A DNA stretch of 64,000 nt from Nonomuraea maritima (GTDB lineage Bacteria; Actinomycetota; Actinomycetes; Streptosporangiales; Streptosporangiaceae): NCBI RefSeq assembly GCF_900100395.1, contig NZ_FNFB01000008.1, forward strand, positions 64,071-128,070, in the 5' to 3' direction. Position numbers and translations under genes: made by a program. A model generated the notes under the pieces. That model made no database searches. It was not told the DNA's origin and saw only the letters and a list, made by a program, of their open reading frames with translations. Positions within the stretch are counted from its first letter, which is position 1. Each line of letters opens with the position of its first letter. Below, piece after piece: positions 43,591 through 52,011 of the stretch.

Positions 43591-44726
43591 TCGCCGCGGC
43601 TCGTACGGTCGCGGCGCGTTCTGGGCCGGGCGGGCGCCGTCCGGGTGATCGTGAGGATGGCGATGTCGTCGCGGGGAGTGCTCTTGGTGAACTCGCGCAG
43701 GTCGGCCGCCAGCGTCTGCGCCAGCGGCTCGGGCGGCGGGACGGCGGCCCACTCGCGCAGGCGCTCCTCCAGCGGGTAGAAGTCGCCGTCGGGGCTGCGG
43801 GCCTCGGTGACGCCGTCGGTGCACAGCAGCAGCGTCGCTCCGGGCGGGAAGGCGAACATGGCCTCGCTGCGCGGCGTCTCGGTCAGCGAGTCGAGGCCGA
43901 GCGGCACGGCGGGGTCGCCGAGGTTGACCTGCCTGGCCTGGCCGCCGGCGATGACGTAGGGGGCGATGTGCCCGCAGTTGACCGTCTCGACCAGGGTGCC
44001 GGTGCCGAAGTCGAGCGCGAGCGCGGTGACGAGGCGCTCGGGCTCGCCGGTCTGCGCGGCGAAGGTGTTCTGCCTGACCACGGAGTTCTCGAGGGCGGCC
44101 ACGAGGCCGGTCAAGGTGTCCTCCCGGTAGGCCGCCTCGCGGAACGACCCGAGGACGGCGAGCGCGGTGCCGATCGCGGGCAGGCCCTTGCCCTGGACGT
44201 CGGCGATGAGCACGCGGGTGCCCATCTGGGAGACGGCGACCTCGTACATGTCGCCGCCCACCATCGCGTCCTCCTCCACCGGCTGGTAGAGGCCGTTGAC
44301 GATGACATCGGCCGTGCGCAGGGGCAGCGGGCGCACGATGAGCCGCTGCAGGGCGGCGGCCGCGGAGCGCAGCCGGTGGACCTCCTCCTCGCGGCGTACG
44401 CGATAGCGGCAGCCCGCGACGCTCAGCGTGCCGAACAGCGCCGTGAACGAGGTCGCCAGGAGGCTGTCGTCGGGGGTGCCGCCCAGGAACTGGATGATCG
44501 CCACCTCGACGAGCACCACCCAGACGGACGCGATGACGGTCTGGCGGACGGTGCCGAGGCCGGAGACGATGGCGGGCAGGAAGATCAGCAGGGGGAAGAG
44601 CCGCACCGCCGGGCCCGTGGACGTCAGGTCGATGGCGATCACGACGGACGTGACGAGGAGCAGCCCCGTCACGAACGCCGTCATCGGCAGGCGCGGAGCG
44701 TTCCCGCGCGTGCCGTCTCCCGCCAC
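43578..44726 (-). CDS. Membrane-anchored SpoIIE/RsbU-type PP2C phosphatase
   Basis: 382 residues, GTG start. Four or five TM segments in residues about 15-110, then a cytoplasmic linker helix (EEEVHRLRSAAAALQRL) and a SpoIIE domain: GGDMYEVA, DVQGKGLPA, NCGHIAPY, LLLCTDGVTEAR and a final DDIAILTI. The metal-binding acids are present. Such proteins dephosphorylate anti-anti-sigma factors and control stress or developmental sigma factors. No sensor or anti-sigma gene is adjacent, so the partner lies elsewhere. Confidence 0.92.
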   Translation of the reverse strand: MAGDGTRGNAPRLPMTAFVTGLLLVTSVVIAIDLTSTGPAVRLFPLLIFLPAIVSGLGTVRQTVIASVWVVLVEVAIIQFLGGTPDDSLLATSFTALFGTLSVAGCRYRVRREEEVHRLRSAAAALQRLIVRPLPLRTADVIVNGLYQPVEEDAMVGGDMYEVAVSQMGTRVLIADVQGKGLPAIGTALAVLGSFREAAYREDTLTGLVAALENSVVRQNTFAAQTGEPERLVTALALDFGTGTLVETVNCGHIAPYVIAGGQARQVNLGDPAVPLGLDSLTETPRSEAMFAFPPGATLLLCTDGVTEARSPDGDFYPLEERLREWAAVPPPEPLAQTLAADLREFTKSTPRDDIAILTITRTAPARPRTRRDRTSRGDLTV

Positions 44727-45186
44727 TGGTTACCGTCACCCCCGTGTCGTACTCGTACCAGCGTATTGTCCTCCCGGCATGCCGACGCACGTTCGTGAGT
44801 AAAAGACGGAGGCCGCCCCAAGGCGACGGTGGTCGTTCACCGGGGCGGGAATTACGGGCGGGCGGCGGGCTTTTTCGCGGGAGCGCGTACGGGCGTTCCG
44901 GCGTTGTTTGTTTTCTCGGGAGTCGGTTTTCTCTGTAGCCGGGGGACCTGGGACGTTGACCCACCGTAATCGAACCGGCCACCCTTTGGCTACGGTCAGT
45001 AAACAGTCGTACCCTTTCTGCCGGGGTTTATGGATATTGGTGAAGAAATGCGCAGGGCCGTGTGGGCCGGAGGTTGCGAATCTCCTTCCCATCTCGCGGG
45101 AAACGCGTTGACAGCAAAAGATGATCTTGTAAACATCAGGAGTTGAGAGCGCCTCGCACATTCATGCCAGGAAAGGGAGCGTCCAT
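44727..45186. promoter_or_regulatory. Long, comparatively AT-rich upstream region of the LanB-like gene
   Basis: 460 bases, the longest gene-poor gap in the window. It contains runs of T (44874-44879, 44910-44935 region), a consensus -35-like TTGACA at 45108-45113 with TAAACA 16 bases later, and a short candidate peptide frame (45030-45146). No RNA gene was recognised. The composition contrasts with the flanking GC-rich genes. Confidence 0.5.
45030..45146 (+). CDS. Candidate 38-residue peptide upstream of the LanB-like gene (speculative)
   Basis: ATG 45030 to TGA 45146. The product starts MDIGEEMRRAVWAGGCESPS, contains one Cys, several Ser/Thr and ends NIRS. It stops 40 bases before the LanB-like start. 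Support is weak: only about half of third codon positions are G/C, far below real genes here, and the ribosome site is poor. It is recorded because LanB-like and PEARL enzymes act on small peptides encoded next to them. Confidence 0.2.
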   Translation: MDIGEEMRRAVWAGGCESPSHLAGNALTAKDDLVNIRS

Positions 45187-47913
45187 ATGGACATCGAACG
45201 CGCGGCATCCGGAGCGGAAGACCGCGCGGAGAAGAATCCGTGGACGCTGCTGCCGGTCATGGTGGTGCGGAATGCCGGCTCGCCCTGGGACCTCGTCCTC
45301 TCCCTGGCCTACCCCAGGGCCGCAGAGGCCGCCGGCCAGGTGGCCCGCCTGGAGCGCCGTGCCCAGCGCCTCCTCGCCGCCGCGACCGGCGAGACGACCT
45401 CGCCCGACCCCACACCCCCGCCAGGAGAGATCCCGTCTCCCGGCCTCGCGCCCGCCTCCGGCGCGGCTGCCGGCTCCTGCGAGGTGGTCCCCGGCGCGCC
45501 CGGGGGTGGACGGCTGTCGCGCGGGACGCGTGGCCGCCTGCGCGATCTGCGTCCGCTGCCCCCGCGGACGCCCGGCTCCGTCGCCTGGCTGGCCGACTGG
45601 AACCAGGCGACGCGGCTGCTGGAGGAGGCCCGCGCCGCCCTGGCGGGCGCGGTGGGCGGAGACGCGCCGCCCGTGCGGGCCGCCGTCGCCGCGATGGTGA
45701 CCGACGAACGGTTCCTCGACGCGCTCGTACGCACCTCGCCCGGCCTCTACCGCGACCTGCGCCACGGGGCCGAGCCCGGCAAGGTCCGCAGGCAGCTGGC
45801 CTCGCGGGCGCAGCGGCTCTCGACCAGCTCCGGGACGTGCGGCTGCTTCGGGCCCGTCGGCTACGGAGCCGTCGAGCGGGCCGCCGCCCCCGGCTACACC
45901 TGGCAGGGGCCGTACGTGTGGCCGCGGCGCGCGGCCTTCACTTCGGCGCGGGTGGTCGAGGCGCTCCAGCAGCGCGTCCTGACCGATCCCGCGCTCCTCG
46001 CCGGGCTCGTCCCGCGGCGTACGACGTGGACCGGCGACGTGCCCGACGGGGCCGCGTTCGTGGCCTGGTGCGACGGTCGCCGCACCCTGGCCGAGATCGC
46101 CGCCGAGACGGGCATCGGCATGGAACGCGCCGCCGCCGCGCTGGCCGTGGCCGCTCGCCGTGGGCTGCTCGTCCACGACCTGTGCCCGCCCGCCGGGGTT
46201 TGCGACCCCCTCGGCTGGCTGCACGAGCGTCTGGCCGTCCGGGGCGTCACCGTCCCGCCCGGCACCGTCCCGCAGCAGGGCGCCCCCGATCGCGACGCCC
46301 GCCCTGGCATGGACGCTCCGGGCGCGGACGCCCCGGTGGCCGCCGAGGAGACCGGGTGCGCGAGCGTCGGCGAGTGCGGCCTGACCGGCGTACCAGGCCC
46401 GGCCGGGCGCGGGCGCGCGGGCCGGCGACGCTGCGGGTGCGGCAGGACACGAACGACGGGCCCGCCGCAAGAGGACGGATCGGGCGACGATGAGGCGGGC
46501 GCGGGGGGCGGGGTGGAGGCGTCGGGCAGGGGAGTGCCGGCGCAGCGGCGGGCGCTGCCGGCGACCTCGCAAGGCCGTGACGGGGAGTCGTTGCTCGGAC
46601 GCCGGGTCGGGGAGATCGCCGAGCTGCTCGGGCAGTACCCCGTCGCCTCGCCCGACGTGAAACTCGCCGTGCAGCGGCGGATCGAGGCGCTGGCGGGCGG
46701 CGGGCCGGGCGACGGCCGTGTGATCGTGCACGAGGCCGTCGCCGGCACCCTGCGGGTCACGGCGGGCGGCGGGCTGGCCGCCGACCTGCGCGGTCGGGTG
46801 CCCCGCGTCCTCGACCTGCTCGCCGAGGACGCCGACCGCACCCGGCGACGCGCCAACCGGCAGCTCGCCGGGCGGCTCGGCCGCGGCACGTTCCCGCTGG
46901 CCGAGGCGCTGCGGACCACCGGCGAGCTCGGGTCCGGCCACGCCGACCCGCTGTCTGACCGCCTCGCCGCCCTGGTCAGGGACGCGCCCGACGGCGTCGC
47001 CGCGCTCGATCTGTCCGGTCTGCTGGACGAGCCCGCCGCGCCCGCCGCCCCGGTGCTCTGCACGGCCGACGTCCTGGTGGCCGCGTCGTCGCTGGAGGCG
47101 TACGAGGAGGGGGTGACGCCGCTGGTGGTGGGCGGGCTCCACGACACGGTGCTGCTCACGCCGTGGTCGCTGCAGTTCCACGAGCAGTCCGCCGCCCGCC
47201 TCGCCGAGCGCGACGCGGCGGTCGAGCGGGCGCTCGACGGGTTCACCGTGCTGAACGTCGTCCCGCACCGCTCGGGCGGTGCGCCGCCGCCGCAGCTGCC
47301 CGGCCCCGTCCTGGAGCTCGGCGGGGTGGCGGCCGGGCGGAGCCGCAGGATCGGCCTCGACGAGCTGTACGTGCGCAGCGACGGCCGGTGCGCCACCCTG
47401 CACGCCCAGGGCATGGACGAGCCGCTGCTGCTGCACGACGGCGAACACGCCACAGCCCTGAACGCGGAGCTCTACACGGCGCTGTCCCTGCCCGCGGTCC
47501 GGCTGCCGCGCCTGCCCGACCTGCCGCACGTCCCCCGGCTCACCTGGGGCAACGTCGTCGTCACGCGGCGGCGCTGGAGCGTCGGCCAGGCGTCGCTCGA
47601 GGCGCTCGGACGGGCCCGCGGCGACGGCGAGCTGCTGGTGGAGATGGCGCGGGTACGCGAGGCAGCCGGCCTTCCTGTGACGTTCTTCGCCGGCTCATCG
47701 CGGCGGCGCAAGCCCTTCTACGTCGACACCCGCTCGCCGGCGCTGATCGAGGCGCTCGGCCGGCTCGGGGTCACCGCCGGACGGCTCACGCTGACCGAGA
47801 CGCTGCCGGGCCCGGAGGAGTGCTGGCTGCGTGACGGCGAGCAGCGCTTCGCGGCCGAGTTCCGCTGCGTCTACCTGCGCCCGGCGGCCTCCCGCCGCCA
47901 CAGCCCGGCCTGA
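45187..47913 (+). CDS. Stand-alone LanB-type dehydratase N-terminal (tRNA-dependent glutamylation/PEARL-like) protein
   Basis: 908 residues, ATG behind GGAAAGGGAG. The family signature is clear in the middle (STSSGTCGCFGPVGYGAVER) and at the end (VEMARVREAAGLPVTFFAGSS, KPFYVDTRSPALIEAL, LTETLPGPEECWL, AEFRCVYLRP), matching the Lant_dehydr_N domain. No SpaB_C elimination domain follows, so alone it could only attach an amino acid from aminoacyl-tRNA to a peptide, as in split LanBs and PEARLs. Residues about 355-470 form a Cys-containing, low-complexity insert (CASVGEC, RRCGCG). No LanC, transporter or clear precursor gene is nearby. Confidence 0.82.
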   Translation: MDIERAASGAEDRAEKNPWTLLPVMVVRNAGSPWDLVLSLAYPRAAEAAGQVARLERRAQRLLAAATGETTSPDPTPPPGEIPSPGLAPASGAAAGSCEVVPGAPGGGRLSRGTRGRLRDLRPLPPRTPGSVAWLADWNQATRLLEEARAALAGAVGGDAPPVRAAVAAMVTDERFLDALVRTSPGLYRDLRHGAEPGKVRRQLASRAQRLSTSSGTCGCFGPVGYGAVERAAAPGYTWQGPYVWPRRAAFTSARVVEALQQRVLTDPALLAGLVPRRTTWTGDVPDGAAFVAWCDGRRTLAEIAAETGIGMERAAAALAVAARRGLLVHDLCPPAGVCDPLGWLHERLAVRGVTVPPGTVPQQGAPDRDARPGMDAPGADAPVAAEETGCASVGECGLTGVPGPAGRGRAGRRRCGCGRTRTTGPPQEDGSGDDEAGAGGGVEASGRGVPAQRRALPATSQGRDGESLLGRRVGEIAELLGQYPVASPDVKLAVQRRIEALAGGGPGDGRVIVHEAVAGTLRVTAGGGLAADLRGRVPRVLDLLAEDADRTRRRANRQLAGRLGRGTFPLAEALRTTGELGSGHADPLSDRLAALVRDAPDGVAALDLSGLLDEPAAPAAPVLCTADVLVAASSLEAYEEGVTPLVVGGLHDTVLLTPWSLQFHEQSAARLAERDAAVERALDGFTVLNVVPHRSGGAPPPQLPGPVLELGGVAAGRSRRIGLDELYVRSDGRCATLHAQGMDEPLLLHDGEHATALNAELYTALSLPAVRLPRLPDLPHVPRLTWGNVVVTRRRWSVGQASLEALGRARGDGELLVEMARVREAAGLPVTFFAGSSRRRKPFYVDTRSPALIEALGRLGVTAGRLTLTETLPGPEECWLRDGEQRFAAEFRCVYLRPAASRRHSPA

Positions 47914-47987
47914 TCACCAGCCTCTCCGGCGTGGTCGGCATTGCCCGGTTCGGGTGGGTGGTGAGGATGGTGTGGGGGTGAGGCACC

Positions 47988-48866
47988 ATGGGAGGCGTGA
48001 CTTCGAGCGCCGCGTACACCCTTGACGACAGCACCGCCGACCTGGCCGGACTGGTCGAGCTGGTCGGCAGGGGAGAGGTGGCCGTCCTCAGCGGGGCCGG
48101 CCTGTCGACCGAGTCGGGCATCCCCGACTACCGCGGTCCGACAGGTCTGGCCAGGCGCGCCGACCCGATGACCTACCAGCGGTTCGTCGGCGGCGAGGAG
48201 GCCCGGCGGCGCTACTGGGCGCGCAGCCACGTCGGCTGGAGCCAGATGCGCCGCGCCCAGCCCAACGCCGGGCACCGCGCCGTCGCCGAGCTGGAGCGGC
48301 GCGGCCTGCTGGCCGGCATCGTCACCCAGAACGTCGACGGCCTGCACCAGGCGGCAGGAGCGCGGCAGGTGATCGAGCTGCACGGCGGCCTCGACCGCGT
48401 CGTGTGCCTGTCGTGCCGCGAGCGCACGCCCCGCGCCGAGCTCGACCGCCGCCTGCGCGAGGCGAACCCCGGCTGGCGGGCCACCAGCGACGCGATCAAC
48501 CCCGACGGCGACGCCGTGCTCACCGACGAGCAGGTCGCCGGGTTCCAGGTGGTCGGCTGCGCCACGTGCGGCGGGGTGCTCAAGCCCGACGTGGTGTTCT
48601 TCGGCGAGAACGTACCGAAACCCCGCGTCGACGAGTGCTTCGACATCGTCGGCCGCGCGCGGGGCCTGCTGGTGCTGGGGTCGTCACTGGCGGTCAGGTC
48701 GGGGCTGCGGTTCGTCATCAGGGCGGCCGAGCTCGGCATCCCCGTCGCGATCGTCAACCAGGGGACGACCCGCGGCGACGCGCACGCCGAGCTCACGCTC
48801 GACGCCCCGCTCGGCCCCACCCTCAGCCGCCTCGCCGCCCGGCTCGCCGCGGAACAGGGAGAATAG
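47988..48866 (+). CDS. Sirtuin NAD-dependent deacylase (class II/SIRT4-like)
   Basis: 292 residues. Motifs: VLSGAGLSTESGIPDYRGPTG, TQNVDGLHQAAG, catalytic His in VIELHGGLD, zinc cysteines CLSC and CATCGG, VVFFGENVP and LGSSLAVRSGLRF. The Y in PDYRG and the long zinc insert fit the SIRT4-like class. It is the second sirtuin of the window and differs from the CobB-like one. It follows the LanB-like gene by 74 bases; 5 bases separate it from the SEC-C gene. Confidence 0.92.
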   Translation: MGGVTSSAAYTLDDSTADLAGLVELVGRGEVAVLSGAGLSTESGIPDYRGPTGLARRADPMTYQRFVGGEEARRRYWARSHVGWSQMRRAQPNAGHRAVAELERRGLLAGIVTQNVDGLHQAAGARQVIELHGGLDRVVCLSCRERTPRAELDRRLREANPGWRATSDAINPDGDAVLTDEQVAGFQVVGCATCGGVLKPDVVFFGENVPKPRVDECFDIVGRARGLLVLGSSLAVRSGLRFVIRAAELGIPVAIVNQGTTRGDAHAELTLDAPLGPTLSRLAARLAAEQGE

Positions 48867-48871
48867 CCGGT

Positions 48872-49249
48872 ATGCCTCCGCGTACGTGCCCGTGCGGCCT
48901 GCCCGCCCCCTACCGCGACTGCTGCGGCCGCTTCCACCGGGGCGAGGCCGCGCCCGCCACCGCCGAGCAGCTCATGCGCTCCCGCTTCAGCGCGTTCGCG
49001 ACGGGCGACGAGGCGTACCTGCTGCACAGCTGGCACCCGTCCGACCGCCCGGCCCGCGTGGGCCTCGACCGGAAGGTGCGCTGGACGCGGCTGGAGGTCC
49101 TGCAGACCACCGGCGGCAGCGTCGTCCACACCGAGGGCACCGTACGCTTCCGCGCCCACTACCTCGACCGCGGCACCCCAGGTGAGATGGAGGAGAACAG
49201 CAGGTTCGTCCGCCTCGAAGGGCGCTGGGTGTACGCCGGCGCGCTCTGA
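48872..49249 (+). CDS. YchJ/UPF0225-family SEC-C motif protein
   Basis: 125 residues. N-terminal zinc-binding SEC-C motif (CPCGLPAPYRDCCGRFH), then the family core PATAEQLMRSRFSAFATGDEAYLLHSWHP and VRFRAHYL, ending in WVYAGAL (an NTF2-like fold). Function unknown. Immediately after the sirtuin gene, so cotranscribed; its stop lies 7 bases from that of the convergent LacI gene. Confidence 0.9.
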   Translation: MPPRTCPCGLPAPYRDCCGRFHRGEAAPATAEQLMRSRFSAFATGDEAYLLHSWHPSDRPARVGLDRKVRWTRLEVLQTTGGSVVHTEGTVRFRAHYLDRGTPGEMEENSRFVRLEGRWVYAGAL

Positions 49250-49256
49250 GGCCGGG

Positions 49257-50252
49257 TCAGGCCGACGCGCGGATCACCAGCTCGGTCGGCAGGATGACCG
49301 GCTCGACGTTCTGCTCGCCGTCGATGAGGGCCAGCAGCAGGCGTACGGTCTCCTGCGCCACCTCGGCCAGCGGCTGGCGGATCGTGGTCAGCGGCGGGTG
49401 GGTCGAGACGGCCACCGAGGAGTCGTCGAAGCCGCCCACCGCCACGTCGTCGGGTACCCGGCGGCCGGCGGAGCGCAGCGCGGCGAGCGCGCCCGCCGCC
49501 ATCAGGTCGGAGGCGACGAAGACGGCGTCGAGATCGGGGGCGCGCTCCAGCAGCTCGGTCATGGCCCGTTCGCCGCTGGCCCGGGTCCAGTCGCCGTGGG
49601 CGATCAGCTTCTTGCTGGCCTTGCGGCCGAGCACGTCGGCGAACCCCTCGAGGCGCTGGATGCCGCCCGGCGTGTCCATCGGGCCGGTGATCATGGCGAT
49701 CCTGCGGCGGCCCTGGGCGACGAAGTACTCGGTCATCTGCCGCGCGCCCAGCCGCTCGTCGGCCGCGGCGTACGGGATGACGCCCTCGCTGCCGACGACG
49801 GCGCCGCAGGAGACGGCGGGCGGGCCGGAGCGCAGGGCGTCGATGAACGGGTCGCCGGCGTGGGTGGACATCAGCAGCACGCCGTCGGCGTGGCCGCCGC
49901 GGACGTAGCGGACCACGCGCTCGCGGTCGCCCGCGTCGCCCGCCAGCATCATCACCAGCGACATGTCGCGCTCGGCCAGCATCCGGATCGCGATCCGGAT
50001 GGTCGTGCTGTAGTTGGGGTCCTCGAACAGCTTCTCCTGCGGCTCCGACAGCACCATCACGACCGAACCGGTGCGCTGGGTGACGAGGCTGCGGGCGGCC
50101 CGGTTGACGACGTAGCCGGTCTCGGAGATGGCCCGCTCGATCGCCACGCGCGCCTTCGGGCTGACGTACTTGTCGCCGTTGAGCAGGCGCGACACCGTGC
50201 CGCGGGACACGCCCGCGGCGGCGGCGACGTCGTGGATCGTGGGGCGTTTCAT
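49257..50252 (-). CDS. LacI-family regulator of the galactoside operon
   Basis: 331 residues from the ATG at 50252. N-terminal HTH (TIHDVAAAAGVSRGTVSRLLNG; hinge AARSLVTQRTG) and a sugar-binding effector domain (MITGPMDTPGG; VFVASDLMAAGAL; VGGFDDSSVAVSTHPPLTTIRQP). It is the last gene of the transporter operon, overlapping the permease stop, so it is autoregulated together with the genes it likely controls through CTGTGnACGTnCACAG operators. Confidence 0.92.
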   Translation of the reverse strand: MKRPTIHDVAAAAGVSRGTVSRLLNGDKYVSPKARVAIERAISETGYVVNRAARSLVTQRTGSVVMVLSEPQEKLFEDPNYSTTIRIAIRMLAERDMSLVMMLAGDAGDRERVVRYVRGGHADGVLLMSTHAGDPFIDALRSGPPAVSCGAVVGSEGVIPYAAADERLGARQMTEYFVAQGRRRIAMITGPMDTPGGIQRLEGFADVLGRKASKKLIAHGDWTRASGERAMTELLERAPDLDAVFVASDLMAAGALAALRSAGRRVPDDVAVGGFDDSSVAVSTHPPLTTIRQPLAEVAQETVRLLLALIDGEQNVEPVILPTELVIRASA

Positions 50253-51127
50253 TTGACGGCTCCGGAGGACAGGTCGGTCCTCCAGTATCGCTGCATCGTG
50301 AGGAACAACGCGATCAGCGGCAGGAGCGACAGGAACGCCCCCGTGAGGATGAGGTTGTAGAGCGCCGGCTGGTTGGCCCCCGAGGCGAGCAGCGTGAACA
50401 GCCCGACCGTGAGCGGGAACTTCCCGTCGTCGCCGAGCATGATGAACGGCAGCAGGAAGTTGTTCCAGATGGCGACGAACTGGAAGAGGAAGATCGTCAC
50501 CATGCCCGGGACCATGAGCGGCATCGCCACCCGCGACATCAGCCGCCACTCGCCGGCCCCGTCGATCCGTCCCGCCTCCAGCAGCGAGTCGGGGACGGCC
50601 GCGGCCGCGTAGATGCGGGCCAGGTAGATGCTGTACGGATGCAGGATCTGCGGCAGCAGCACGGCCCAGTACGTGTCGGCCAGGCCGATCTTGGAGAAGA
50701 GCAGGTACTGCGGGATGGCCAGCACCACCGCGGGCACCAGGATGCCGCCGATGAGCAGGTTGAAGATCAGGCCCCGGCCCGGGAAGCGGTACTTCGCCAG
50801 CGTGTAGCCGGAGATCGCCGACACGGCGGTCGACAGCAGCGCGCCGCCGCCCGCGTACAGCAGGGTGTTGCCGGCCCACAGCCAGAACACGCCGTCGCGG
50901 TAGGCGAACAGGTCGGTGACGTTGTCGAGGAAGCCGGTGCCGAAGGAGAGCGTCGAGGTGCTGAACAGCTCGCCCGGTGACTTGGTGGCCGCGATCAGGA
51001 CCCAGATCACCGGGAAGACGCAGTAGAGCGCGCCGATCAGCAGCAGCGCCGTCGGCACGACGCCGAGCGGCCGGCGCCCGCCCGCGGCGCGGTGCCGCGC
51101 GGCGACGGTTTCGGTGGGGGTGCTCAT
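50249..51127 (-). CDS. ABC sugar permease, MalG-like
   Basis: 292 residues from the ATG at 51127. Six TM segments; EAA loop LEAGRIDGAGEWRLMSRVAMP for the ATPase contact, an Ala-to-Gly variant of EAA. Typical CUT1-family second permease (ISGYTLAKYRFPGR). Overlaps the MalF-like gene stop (TGATG) and the regulator start. Confidence 0.92.
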   Translation of the reverse strand: MSTPTETVAARHRAAGGRRPLGVVPTALLLIGALYCVFPVIWVLIAATKSPGELFSTSTLSFGTGFLDNVTDLFAYRDGVFWLWAGNTLLYAGGGALLSTAVSAISGYTLAKYRFPGRGLIFNLLIGGILVPAVVLAIPQYLLFSKIGLADTYWAVLLPQILHPYSIYLARIYAAAAVPDSLLEAGRIDGAGEWRLMSRVAMPLMVPGMVTIFLFQFVAIWNNFLLPFIMLGDDGKFPLTVGLFTLLASGANQPALYNLILTGAFLSLLPLIALFLTMQRYWRTDLSSGAVK

Positions 51128-52011
51128 CAGCCCTCCCCGAAGGCGCGGTTGCGGACCACGCGCAGGAACCCGAACGACAGGACGAGCGAGATCGCCGCGA
51201 TGACGATCGAGGTCGCGGCGGCCGAGTACAGGTCGCCGGTGACGAACGCGTCGCGGTAGACCTTCATGAGCGGGCTCCAGGTCGAGCTGATCGTGTTGGT
51301 GAGCGGTCGCAGCGTGGTGGGCTCGGTGAACACCTGGATCGTGGCGATGATCGAGAACACCGTCGTCAGGATGATCGCCGGGGTCAGCAGCGGCACCTTC
51401 ACCCGCAGGGCGATCTGCAGCTCCGAGGCGCCGTCGAGGCGGGCGGCCTCGTACAGGTCGCGGGGGATCGCGCGCAGCGCGGTGTAGAGCACCAGCATGT
51501 TGAAGCCGACCCCGCCCCACACCGCCACGTTCGCCATCGAGTACGTGACGGTGGTGGCGCCGAGGAAGTCGACGTCCAGGATCGCCCGGAAGGGGCTGAG
51601 CGAGGGCAGGTAGAGGAACCCCCACAGCAGGGTGGCCGCCACGCCCGGCACGGCGTACGGCAGGAAGATGGCGATGCGGGAGAAGCGCGCGAGCCGGACC
51701 CGCGTCGCGTCCAGCATGAGCGCGAAGACCAGCGCCAGCCCGAGCATCACGACGAGCACGAGCGTGCCGTAGCCGAGGACGCGCAGCCAGCCCTGCCAGA
51801 GCTCGGCGTCGGACAGGGCGGCGGCGAAGTTGTCGAAGCCGACGAACACCTCGCGGCGCGCCCCCTTGCCCAGCCCGAGCCCCGACACCTTGGTCCTGCG
51901 CATCGCCAGGTAGACGGTGTAGCCGATGGGCACCGCGAGGAACAGCGTGAACAGCACGATCGCGGGGGTCAGGAAGAGGTACGGCCAGGCCCCCCTGTCC
52001 GAGCGCCTCAT
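51127..52011 (-). CDS. ABC sugar permease, MalF-like
   Basis: 294 residues from the ATG at 52011, which overlaps the binding-protein stop. Six TM segments (WPYLFLTPAIVLFTLFLAVP first) and EAA loop YEAARLDGASELQIALRVKVP. CUT1 family; forms the membrane channel with the next gene product. The operon has no ATPase gene, so a shared MsiK-like ATPase is expected. Confidence 0.92.
   Translation of the reverse strand: MRRSDRGAWPYLFLTPAIVLFTLFLAVPIGYTVYLAMRRTKVSGLGLGKGARREVFVGFDNFAAALSDAELWQGWLRVLGYGTLVLVVMLGLALVFALMLDATRVRLARFSRIAIFLPYAVPGVAATLLWGFLYLPSLSPFRAILDVDFLGATTVTYSMANVAVWGGVGFNMLVLYTALRAIPRDLYEAARLDGASELQIALRVKVPLLTPAIILTTVFSIIATIQVFTEPTTLRPLTNTISSTWSPLMKVYRDAFVTGDLYSAAATSIVIAAISLVLSFGFLRVVRNRAFGEG

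Noticed and set aside
44736..45161. 141-residue reverse open frame in the spacer before the LanB-like gene
   Set aside because: No ribosome site, mixed composition and no recognisable motifs; the spacer looks regulatory.
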